Below, piece by piece: positions 45,801-56,515 of a stretch of 64,000 bases of DNA. The position numbers were made by a program, and so were the translations under genes. Positions within the stretch are counted from its first letter, which is position 1. Each line of letters starts with the position of its first letter. Below the pieces are notes generated by a model that saw only the letters and a list, made by a program, of their open reading frames with translations, had not been told where the DNA came from and did not search any database. Source of the stretch: Valencia hispanica (taxonomy: Eukaryota > Chordata > Actinopteri > Cyprinodontiformes > Valenciidae); contig OY747715.1 of NCBI GenBank assembly GCA_963556495.2, positions 1,820,239 through 1,884,238 of the forward strand, read 5' to 3'.

Positions 45801-48800
45801 TACTAAGTCTGCCTACTGTTTTAGTCTGCCTACTGTTTAAGACCGCCTACTAGGTCTGCCTACTGTTTAAGACCGCCTACCGTTTAAGACCGCCTACTAA
45901 GTCTGCCTACTGTTTAAGACCGCCTACCGTTTAAGACCGCCTACTAAGTCTGCCTACTCTTTTAGTCTGTCTACTGTTTAAGACCGCCTACTAAGTCTGC
46001 CTACCGTTTAAGACCGCCTACTAAGTCTGCCTACTGTTTAAGACCGCCTACCGTTTAAGACCGCCTACTAAGTCTGCCTACTGTTTAAGACCGCCTACCA
46101 TTTAAGACCGCCTACTAAGTCTGCCTACTGTTTAAGACCGCCTACCATTTAAGACCGCCTACTAAGTCTGCCTACTGTTTAAGACCGCCTACTAAGTCTG
46201 CCTACCGTTTAAGACCGCCTACTAAGTCTGCCTACTGTTTAAGACCGCCTACCGTTTAAGACCGCCTACTAAGTCTGCCTACTGTTTAAGACCGCCTACC
46301 ATTTAAGACCGCCTACTAGGTCTGCCTACTGTTTAAGACCGCCTACTAAGTATCATGCTCTCCTTCCTTCCTTCCTTCCTTCCTTCCTTCCTTCCTTCCT
46401 TCCTTCCTTCCTTCCTTCCTTCCTTCCTTCCTTCCTTCAACCCCCCCCCCCCCCATATCTATCTGACTTCATCCATATAGTCTCTCCAGCCATCCCAACT
46501 CTGTTTAATACCGCCTACTAAGTCTGCCTACTGTTTAAGACCGCCTACCGTTTAAGACCGCCTACTAAGTCTGCCTACTGTTTTAGTCTGCCTACTGTTT
46601 AAGACCGCCTACTAAGTCTGCCTACTGTTTTAGTCTGCCTACTGTTTAAGACCGCCTACTAGGTCTGCCTACTGTTTAAGACCGCCTACCGTTTAAGACC
46701 GCCTACTAAGTCTGCCTACTGTTTAAGACCGCCTACCGTTTAAGACCGCCTACTAAGTCTGCCTACTCTTTTAGTCTGCCTACTGTTTAAGACCGCCTAC
46801 TAAGTCTGCCTACTGTTTTAGTCTGCCTACTGTTTAAGACCGCCTACTGTTTAAGACCGCCTTCTAAGTCTGCCTACTGTTTAAGACTGCCTACTAAGTC
46901 TGCCTACTGTTTAAGACCGCCTACCGTTTAAGACCGCCTACTAAGTCTGCCTACTGTTTTAGTCTGCCTACTGTTTAAGACCGCCTACTAAGTCTGCCTA
47001 CTGTTTTAGTCTGCCTACTGTTTAAGACCGCCTACTAGGTCTGCCTACTGTTTAAGACCGCCTACCGTTTAAGACCGCCTACTAAGTCTGCCTACTGTTT
47101 AAGACCGCCTACCGTTTAAGACCGCCTACTAAGTCTGCCTACTCTTTAAGACCGCCTACTAAGTCTGCCTACCGTTTAAGACCGCCTACTAAGTCTGCCT
47201 ACTGTTTAAGACCGCCTACCGTTTAAGACCGCCTACTAAGTCTGCCTACTGTTTAAGACCGCCTACCATTTAAGACCGCCTACTAAGTCTGCCTACTGTT
47301 TAAGACCGCCTACCATTTAAGACCGCCTACTAAGTCTGCCTACTGTTTAAGACCGCCTACTAAGTCTGCCTACCGTTTAAGACCGCCTACTAAGTCTGCC
47401 TACTGTTTAAGACCGCCTACCGTTTAAGACCGCCTACTAAGTCTGCCTACTGTTTAAGACCGCCTACCGTTTAAGACCGCCTACTAAGTCTGCCTACTGT
47501 TTAAGACCGCCTACCGTTTAAGACCGCCTACTAAGTCTGCCTACTGTTTTAGTCTGCCTACTGTTTAAGACCGCCTTCTAAGTCTGCCTACTGTTTAAGA
47601 CCGCCTACCGTTTAAGACCGCCTACTAAGTCTGCCTACTGTTTTAGTCTGCCTACTGTTTAAGACCGCCTTCTAAGTCTGCCTACTGTTTAAGACCGCCT
47701 ACTAAGTCTGCCTACTGTTTAAGACCGCCTACCGTTTAAGACCGCCTACTAAGTCTGCCTACTGTTTTAGTCTGCCTACTGTTTAAGACCGCCTACTAGG
47801 TCTGCCTACTGTTTAAGACCGCCTACCGTTTAAGACCGCCTACTAAGTCTGCCTACTGTTTAAGACCGCCTACCGTTTAAGACCGCCTACTAAGTCTGCC
47901 TACTCTTTTAGTCTGCCTACTGTTTAAGACCGCCTACTAAGTCTGCCTACCGTTTAAGACCGCCTACTAAGTCTGCCTACTGTTTAAGACCGCCTACCGT
48001 TTAAGACCGCCTACTAAGTCTGCCTACTGTTTAAGACCGCCTACCATTTAAGACCGCCTACTAGGTCTGCCTACTGTTTAAGACCGCCTACCGTTTAAGA
48101 CCGCCTACTAAGTCTGCCTACCGTTTAAGACCGCCTACTAAGTCTGCCTACTGTTTAAGACCGCCTACCGTTTAAGACCGCCTACTAAGTCTGCCTACTG
48201 TTTAAGACCGCCTACCGTTTAAGACCGCCTACTAGGTCTGCCTACTGTTTAAGACCGCCTACCGTTTAAGACCGCCTACTAAGTCTGCCTACTGTTTAAG
48301 ACCGCCTAAGTCTGCCTACTGTTTAGGACCGCCTACCGTTTAAGACCGCCTACTAAGTCTGCCTACTGTTTAAGACCGCCTACTAAGTCTGCCGCCTACT
48401 AAGCCTACTAAGTCTGCCTACTGTTTAAGACCGCCTACTAAGTCTGCCTACTGTTTAAGACCGCCTACCGTTTAAGACCGCCTACTAAGTCTGCCTACCG
48501 TTTAAGACCGCCTACTAAGTCTGCCTACTGTTTAAGACCGCCTACTAAGTCTGCCTACTGTTTAAGACCGCCTACCGGTTAAGACCGCCTACTAGGTCTG
48601 CCTACTGTTTAAGACCGCCTACTAAGTCTGCCTACTGTTTAAGACCGCCTACCGTTTAAGACCGCCTACTAAGTCTGCCTACTGTTTAAGACCGCCTAAT
48701 AAGTCTGCCTACTGTTTAAGACCGCCTACTAAGTCTGCCTACCGTTTAAGACACCTACTAAGTCTGCCTACTGTTTAAGACCGCCTACTGTTTAAGACCG

Positions 48801-51800
48801 CCTACTAAGTCTGCCTACTGTTTAAGACCGCCTACTAAGTCTGCCTACTGTTTTAGACCGCCTACCGGTTAAGACCGCCTACTAGGTCTGCCTACTGTTT
48901 AAGACCGCCTACCGTTTAAGACCGCCTACTAAGTCTGCCTACCGTTTAAGACCCCCTACTAAGTACACCTACTGTTTTAGTCTGCCTACTGTTTAAGACC
49001 GCCTACTAAGTCTGCCTACTGTTTAAGACCGCCTACCGTTTAAGACCGCCTACTAGGTCTGCCTACTGTTTTAGTCTGCCTACTGTTTAAGACCGCCTTC
49101 TAAGTCTGCCTACTGTTTAAGACTGCCTACTAAGTCTGCCTACTGTTTAAGACCGCCTACCGTTTAAGACCGCCTACTAGGTCTGCCTACTGTTTAAGAC
49201 CGCCTACCGTTTAAGACCGCCTACTAAGTCTGCCTACTGTTTAAGACCGCCTACTAAGTCTGCCTACTGTTTAAGACCGCCTACTAAGTCTGCCTACTGT
49301 TTTAAGTCTGCCTACTGTTTAAGACCGCCTACTAAGTCTGCCTACTGTTTAAGACCGCCTACCGGTTAAGACCGCCTACTAAGTCTGCCTACTGTTTAAG
49401 ACCGCCTACCGTTTAAGACCGCCTACTAAGTCTGCCTACTGTTTAAGACCGCCTACCGTTTAAGACCGCCTACTAAGTCTGCCTACTGTTTTAGTCTGCC
49501 TACTGTTTAAGACCGCCTACTAAGTCTGCCTACTGTTTAAGACCGCCTACTAAGTCTGCCTACTGTTTTAGTCTGCCTACTGTTTAAGACCGCCTACTAA
49601 GTCTGCCTACTGTTTAAGTCTGCCTACCGTTTAAGACCGCCTACTAAGTCTGCCTACTGTTTAAGACCGCCTACCGTTTAAGACCGCCTACTAAGTCTGC
49701 CTACTCTTTTAGTCTGCCTACTGTTTAAGACCGCCTACTAAGTCTGCCTACCGTTTAAGACCGCCTACTAAGTCTGCCTACTGTTTAAGACCGCCTACCG
49801 TTTAAGACCGCCTACTAAGTCTGCCTACTGTTTAAGACCGCCTACCATTTAAGACCGCCTACTAAGTCTGCCTACTGTTTAAGACCGCCTACCATTTAAG
49901 ACCGCCTACTAAGTCTGCCTACTGTTTAAGACCGCCTACTAAGTCTGCCTACCGTTTAAGACCGCCTACTAAGTCTGCCTACTGTTTAAGACCGCCTACC
50001 GTTTAAGACCGCCTACTAAGTCTGCCTACTGTTTAAGACCGCCTACCGTTTAAGACCGCCTACTAGGTCTGCCTACTGTTTAAGACCGCCTACTAAGTAT
50101 CATGCTCTCCTTCCTTCCTTCCTTCCTTCCTTCCTTCCTTCCTTCCTTCCTTCCTTCCTTCCTTCCTTCCTTCCTTCCTTCCTTTCTTCCTTCAACCCCC
50201 CCCCCCCCCCCTAAATATCTATCTGACTTCATCCATATAGTCTCTCAGCCATCCCAACTCTGTTTAATACCGCCTACTAAGTCTGCCTACTGTTTAAGAC
50301 CGCCTACCGTTTAAGACCGCCTACTAAGTCTGCCTACTGTTTAAGACCGCCTACCGTTTAAGACCGCCTACTAAGGCTGCCTACTGTTTAAGACCGCCTA
50401 CCGTTTAAGACCGCCTACTAAGTCTGCCTACTGTTTTAGTCTGCCTACTGTTTAAGACCGCCTTCTAAGTCTGCCTACTGTTTAAGACCGCCTACCGTTT
50501 AAGACCGCCTACTAAGTCTGCCTACTGTTTTAGTCTGCCTACTGTTTAAGACCGCCTTCTAAGTCTGCCTACTGTTTAAGACCGCCTACTAAGTCTGCCT
50601 ACTGTTTAAGACCGCCTACCGTTTAAGACCGCCTACTAAGTCTGCCTACTGTTTTAGTCTGCCTACTGTTTAAGACCGCCTACTAGGTCTGCCTACTGTT
50701 TAAGACCGCCTACCGTTTAAGACCGCCTACTAAGTCTGCCTACTGTTTAAGACCGCCTACCGTTTAAGACCGCCTACTAAGTCTGCCTACTCTTTTAGTC
50801 TGCCTACTGTTTAAGACCGCCTACTAAGTCTGCCTACCGTTTAAGACCGCCTACTAAGTCTGCCTACTGTTTAAGACCGCCTACCGTTTAAGACCGCCTA
50901 CTAAGTCTGCCTACTGTTTAAGACCGCCTACCATTTAAGACCGCCTACTAGGTCTGCCTACTGTTTAAGACCGCCTACCGTTTAAGACCGCCTACTAAGT
51001 CTGCCTACTGTTTAAGACCGCCTACTAAGTCTGCCTACCGTTTAAGACCGCCTACTAAGTCTGCCTACTGTTTAAGACCGCCTACCGTTTAAGACCGCCT
51101 ACTAAGTCTGCCTACTGTTTAAGACCGCCTACCGTTTAAGACCGCCTACTAGGTCTGCCTACTGTTTAAGACCGCCTACCGTTTAAGACCGCCTACTAAG
51201 TCTGCCTACTGTTTAAGACCGCCTACTAAGTCTGCCTACTGTTTAGGACCGCCTACCGTTTAAGACCGCCTACTAAGTCTGCCTACCGGTTAAGACCGCC
51301 TACTAGGTCTGCCTACTGTTTAAGACCGCCTACCGTTTAAGACCGCCTACTAAGTCTGCCTACTGTTTAAGACCGCCTACTAAGTCTGCCTACCGTTTAA
51401 GACCGCCTACTAAGTCTGCCTACTGTTTAAGACCGCCTACTAAGTCTGCCTACTGTTTAAGACCGCCTACCGGTTAAGACCGCCTACTAGGTCTGCCTAC
51501 TGTTTAAGACCGCCTACCGTTTAAGACCGCCTACTAAGTCTGCCTACTGTTTAAGACCGCCTAATAAGTCTGCCTACTGTTTAAGACCGCCTACTAAGTC
51601 TGCCTACTGTTTAAGACCGCCTACCGTTTAAGACCGCCTACTAGGTCTGCCTACTGTTTAAGACCGCCTACTAAGTCTGCCTACCGTTTAAGACACCTAC
51701 TAAGTCTGCCTACTGTTTAAGACCGCCTACTGTTTAAGACCGCCTACTAAGTCTGCCTACCGTTTAAGACCCCCTACTAAGTACACCTACTGTTTTAGTC

Positions 51801-54800
51801 TGCCTACTGTTTAAGACCGCCTACTAAGTCTGCCTACTGTTTTAGTCTGCCTACTGTTTAAGACCGCCTACTAAGTCTGCCTACTGTTTTAGTCTGCCTA
51901 CTGTTTAAGACCGCCTACTAGGTCTGCCTACTGTTTAAGACCGCCTACCGTTTAAGACCGCCTACTAAGTCTGCCTACTGTTTTAAGACCGCCTACTGTT
52001 TAAGACCGCCTACTAAGTCTGCCTACTGTTTTAGTCTGCCTACTGTTTAAGACCGCCTACTAGGTCTGCCTACTGTTTAAGACCGCCTACCGTTTAAGAC
52101 CGCCTACTAAGTCTGCCTACTGTTTAAGACCGCCTACCGTTTAAGACCGCCTACTAAGTCTGCCTACTCTTTTAGTCTGTCTACTGTTTAAGACCGCCTA
52201 CTAAGTCTGCCTACCGTTTAAGACCGCCTACTAAGTCTGCCTACTGTTTAAGACCGCCTACCGTTTAAGACCGCCTACTAAGTCTGCCTACTGTTTAAGA
52301 CCGCCTACCATTTAAGACCGCCTACTAAGTCTGCCTACTGTTTAAGACCGCCTACCATTTAAGACCGCCTACTAAGTCTGCCTACTGTTTAAGACCGCCT
52401 ACTAAGTCTGCCTACCGTTTAAGACCGCCTACTAAGTCTGCCTACTGTTTAAGACCGCCTACCGTTTAAGACCGCCTACTAAGTCTGCCTACTGTTTAAG
52501 ACCGCCTACCGTTTAAGACCGCCTACTAGGTCTGCCTACTGTTTAAGACCGCCTACTAAGTATCATGCTCTCCTTCCTTCCTTCCTTCCTTCCTTCCTTC
52601 CTTCCTTCCTTCCTTCCTTCCTTCCTTCCTTCCTTCCTTCCTTCCTTCCTTCAACCCCCCCCCCCCCATATCTATCTGACTTCATCCATATAGTCTCTCC
52701 AGCCATCCCAACTCTGTTTAATACCGCCTACTAAGTCTGCCTACTGTTTAAGACCGCCTACCGTTTAAGACCGCCTACTAAGTCTGCCTACTGTTTTAGT
52801 CTGCCTACTGTTTAAGACCGCCTACTAAGTCTGCCTACTGTTTAAGTCTGCCTACTGTTTAAGACCGCCTACTAAGTCTGCCTACTGTTTAAGACCGCCT
52901 ACCGTTTAAGACCGCCTACTAAGTCTGCCTACTGTTTAAGACCGCCTACCGTTTAAGACCGCCTACTAAGTCTGCCTACTCTTTTAGTCTGTCTACTGTT
53001 TAAGACCGCCTACTAAGTCTGCCTACCGTTTAAGACCGCCTACTAAGTCTGCCTACTGTTTAAGACCGCCTACCGTTTAAGACCGCCTACTAAGTCTGCC
53101 TACTGTTTAAGACCGCCTACCATTTAAGACCGCCTACTAAGTCTGCCTACTGTTTAAGACCGCCTACCATTTAAGACCGCCTACTAAGTCTGCCTACTGT
53201 TTAAGACCGCCTACTAAGTCTGCCTACCGTTTAAGACCGCCTACTAAGTCTGCCTACCGTTTAAGACCGCCTACTAAGTCTGCCTACTGTTTAAGACCGC
53301 CTACCGTTTAAGACCGCCTACTAAGTCTGCCTACTGTTTTAGTCTGCCTACTGTTTAAGACCGCCTACTAGGTCTGCCTACTGTTTAAGACCGCCTACTA
53401 AGTATCATGCTCTCCTTCCTTCCTTCCTTCCTTCCTTCCTTCCTTCCTTCCTTCCTTCAACCCCCCCCCCCCCATATCTATCTGACTTCATCCATATAGT
53501 CTCTCCAGCCATCCCAACTCTGTTTAATACCGCCTACTAAGTCTGCCTACTGTTTAAGACCGCCTACCGTTTAAGACCGCCTACTAAGTCTGCCTACTGT
53601 TTAAGACCGCCTACCGTTTAAGACCGCCTACTAAGTCTGCCTACTGTTTAAGTCTGCCTACCGTTTAAGACCGCCTACTAGGTCTGCCTACTGTTTAAGA
53701 CCGCCTACCGTTTAAGACCGCCTACTAAGTCTGCCTACTGTTTAAGACCGCCTACCGTTTAAGACCGCCTACTAAGTCTGCCTACTGTTTTAGTCTGCCT
53801 ACTGTTTAAGACCGCCTACTAAGTCTGCCTACTGTTTTAGTCTGCCTACTGTTTAAGACCGCCTACTAGGTCTGCCTTCTAAGTCTGCCTACTGTTTAAG
53901 ACTGCCTACTAAGTCTGCCTACTGTTTAAGACCGCCTACCGTTTAAGACCGCCTACTAAGTCTGCCTACTGTTTTAGTCTGCCTACTGTTTAAGACCGCC
54001 TACTAAGTCTGCCTACTGTTTTCTGCCTACCGTTTAAGACCGCCTACTAAGTCTGCCTACTGTTTAAGACCGCCTACCGTTTAAGACCGCCTACTAAGTC
54101 TGCCTACTGTTTAAGACCGCCTACTAAGTCTGCCTACTGTTTAAGACCGCCTACCGTTTAAGACCGCCTACTAAGTCTGCCTACTGTTTAAGACCGCCTA
54201 CCGTTTAAGACCGCCTACTAAGTCTGCCTACTGTTTTAGTCTGCCTACTGTTTAAGACCGCCTACTAGGTCTGCCTACTGTTTAAGACCGCCTACCGTTT
54301 AAGACCGCCTACTAAGTCTGCCTACTGTTTAAGACCGCCTACCGTTTAAGACCGCCTACTAGGTCTGCCTACTGTTTAAGACCGCCTACCGTTTAAGACC
54401 GCCTACTAAGTCTGCCTACTGTTTAAGACCGCCTACTAAGTCTGCCTACCGTTTAAGACCGCCTACTAAGTCTGCCTACTGTTTAAGACCGCCTACCGTT
54501 TAAGACCGCCTACTAAGTCTGCCTGCCTACTGTTTAAGACCGCCTACTAAGTCTGCCTACCGTTTAAGACCGCCTACTAAGTCTGCCTACTGTTTAAGAC
54601 CGCCTACCGTTTAAGACCGCCTACTAAGTCTGCCTACTGTTTAAGACCGCCTACCGTTTAAGACCGCCTACTAAGTCTGCCTACTGTTTAAGACCGCCTA
54701 CCGTTTAAGACCGCCTACTAAGTCTGCCTACTGTTTTAGTCTGCCTACTGTTTAAGACCGCCTTCTAAGTCTGCCTACTGTTTAAGACCGCCTACCGTTT

Positions 54801-56348
54801 AAGACCGCCTACTAAGTCTGCCTACTGTTTTAGTCTGCCTACTGTTTAAGACCGCCTTCTAAGTCTGCCTACTGTTTAAGACCGCCTACTAAGTCTGCCT
54901 ACTGTTTTAGTCTGCCTACCGTTTAAGACCGCCTACTAAGTCTGCCTACTGTTTTAGTCTGCCTACTGTTTAAGACCGCCTACTAGGTCTGCCTACTGTT
55001 TAAGACCGCCTACCGTTTAAGACCGCCTACTAAGTCTGCCTACTGTTTAAGACCGCCTACCGTTTAAGACCGCCTACTAAGTCTGCCTACTCTTTTAGTC
55101 TGCCTACTGTTTAAGACCGCCTACTAAGTCTGCCTACCGTTTAAGACCGCCTACTAAGTCTGCCTACTGTTTAAGACCGCCTACCGTTTAAGACCGCCTA
55201 CTAAGTCTGCCTACTGTTTAAGACCGCCTACCGTTTAAGACCGCCTACTAAGTCTGCCTACTGTTTAAGACCGCCTACCGTTTAAGACCGCCTACTAAGT
55301 CTGCCTACTGTTTAAGACCGCCTACTAAGTCTGCCTACCGTTTAAGACCGCCTACTAAGTACACCTACTGTTTTAGTCTGCCTACTGTTTAAGACCGCCT
55401 ACTAAGTCTGCCTACTGTTTAAGACCGCCTACGTTTAAGACCGCCTACTAAGTCTGCCTACCGTTTAAGACCGCCTACTAAGTCTGCCTACTGTTTAAGA
55501 CCGCCTACCGCTTAAGACTCTCTGAATCATCTGATCCGTATGGATCCTTTCTGCTGGTTCTGATCCGGGTTCTCCTCCTCCCACAGGACAAAGCCCTCCA
55601 GCTGAGGCACCAGATCCTCTCCTGTCATACTGAGAAGGTTCTGATGAAGCAGGACTGGACCTCCACCAAACGCAAGCTCAGCCAAAAGTGTCTCCAGCTC
55701 CGGGATCAGCTGGCACGAGATCGCCAGGAAGCCAGGAAGAAGGTCGCTGACCTCAGCCTCCAGGGTGCCGCTGCCACCAAGAACCTCCAGATTGTGATCT
55801 CCAAGGTAAGACCTCCCTGACCCGAGTCCCTCCAGCACACCTGTGGCTCTTCTCCTCTATCTTGTGCTTTGCTGTTTCAGGGCGAGAAGGTTCTGCAAGT
55901 GGCAGAGCTGTGCAACAAGCTGCAGATCCAACAGGAGTTCCTGCCACGATCTCCAGAGGAGGACAGAAAGCTGAGGAACATAGCTGAACAGGTAGGTGGA
56001 CCTGGATGGACCTTCAGGATCAAAGCATGAGTCAAACTGTGACAGCCGCTGTGATCCTGCCTCCAGGAGGTCCAGGAGTCTACAGAGCTGCAGGAGCTGC
56101 AGCAGCGCCTTAACTCCGCCCTGCTGCACAGAGAAGCTCTGAGGAACCACAACGAGGATCTGAGGCGGGAGAACCAGCAGCTGCAGGTCCTCCTGGACCA
56201 GCACGATGACAGCCTCCATGGAAATCCCGCCCCGCTGCCGGTTCTCCAGGTTCCGGTCGGCTCCGGCCCGCCGCCTGCCGACAGGCGGCACACCGTCATC
56301 GAGGCTGCGCACATCGTGAAGCACTGCCTGCTGGACAGCTGGAGCTGA
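42856..56348 (+). CDS. ccdc65: Coiled-coil domain protein 65 / dynein regulatory complex subunit 2
   Basis: DRC2 pairs with DRC1 to form the base of the nexin-dynein regulatory complex, which links outer doublets in motile cilia; loss of human CCDC65 causes primary ciliary dyskinesia. Eight coding exons with matching GT-AG sites and phases are 42856-42984, 43059-43226, 43295-43464, 44565-44715, 44795-44953, 55587-55805, 55881-55991 and 56067-56348, giving 462 residues (human about 484). The start MPRKGVKGEEATEEERLL and AEEEMAKKKEE match the conserved N-terminus. The C-terminal half keeps KGEKVLQVAELC and ends TVIEAAHIVKHCL, matching the conserved end of CCDC65. Almost the whole chain is charged, Leu/Gln-rich coiled coil. 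The middle (exon 4, LADLRHQNHRLVDLYL) is the least conserved. Introns are 68-1100 bp except the fifth, about 10.6 kb of satellite. The poly(A) signal is 120 bp after the stop. Confidence 0.93.
44040..44460 (+). pseudogene. Tc1/mariner transposase remnant in a ccdc65 intron
   Basis: Fragments such as NPTVKHGGGRVMPRGCFST and REVLQENLLQT match the central Tc1 transposase (HGGGSVMLWGCFS-type block), with stops and frameshifts. It lies between coding exons 3 and 4 of ccdc65. Confidence 0.65.
44987..45196. repeat. (CCTT)n / poly-C block 1 of the higher-order satellite
   Basis: CATGCTCTCC leads into about 135 bp of (TTCC)n, then a 10-base C run and a unique spacer (ATCTATCTGACTTCATCC, ATATAGTCTCTCCAGCC, ATCCCAACTCTGTTTAA). 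The same block recurs four more times downstream. Confidence 0.95.
46354..46506. repeat. (CCTT)n / poly-C block 2
   Basis: Same layout as block 1, with about 77 bp of (TTCC)n, a 14-base C run and the same spacer. Confidence 0.95.
50101..50268. repeat. (CCTT)n / poly-C block 3
   Basis: Same layout, with a single TTTCTTCC interruption in the tract and a long C run. Confidence 0.95.
52564..52718. repeat. (CCTT)n / poly-C block 4
   Basis: Same layout as the other blocks, preceded by the identical junction TACTAAGTATCATGCTC. Confidence 0.95.
53406..53528. repeat. (CCTT)n / poly-C block 5
   Basis: The shortest of the blocks, with about 45 bp of (TTCC)n, then a 13-base C run and the same spacer. 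Confidence 0.95.
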
Positions 56349-56467
56349 AGTCCAGGTCTAAACGAGGCCCTGCTGATCTCATAACACCTGGTGAAGGATC
56401 AGAACCAGAACCTTTCAGGTGGGGCGGAGCAGTAAAGCCTGAGGAAGGAGGAGGTTCTGGGTTTAAA

Positions 56468-56473
56468 AATAAA
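56468..56473 (+). terminator. ccdc65 poly(A) signal
   Basis: AATAAA lies 120 bp after the ccdc65 stop codon. A GT-rich stretch (CCGTGTTCAGCTCGTG) follows about 20 bases on, as expected for a downstream element. Confidence 0.75.
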
Positions 56474-56515
56474 ATGTTGACATGAAAAGACCGTGTTCAG
56501 CTCGTGTTTTCCTCG

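Larger units (their letters stand above)
45197..55515. repeat. Higher-order satellite filling the fifth coding intron of ccdc65
   Basis: Short modules are shuffled in tandem: GTTTAAGACCGCCTACT, AAGTCTGCCTACT, GTTTTAGTCTGCCTACT and GTTTAAGACCGCCTACC, all related, with 13- to 17-bp periods and common 30- and 47-bp combinations. Local variants (CCTTCT, CCTACC, AGGTCTG, TCTTTTAG) recur in long identical blocks, showing segmental copying. The array starts right after a (CCTT)n block and ends about 70 bp before exon 6. It carries no genes. Confidence 0.97.

Noticed and set aside
45197..55515. Regularly spaced repeats that could suggest a CRISPR array
   Set aside because: The repeats are directly tandem and shuffled, without unique spacers, and the genome is eukaryotic.
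55527..56324. Minus-strand open frames over ccdc65 exons 6-8
   Set aside because: They are antisense to conserved, well-spliced coding exons.
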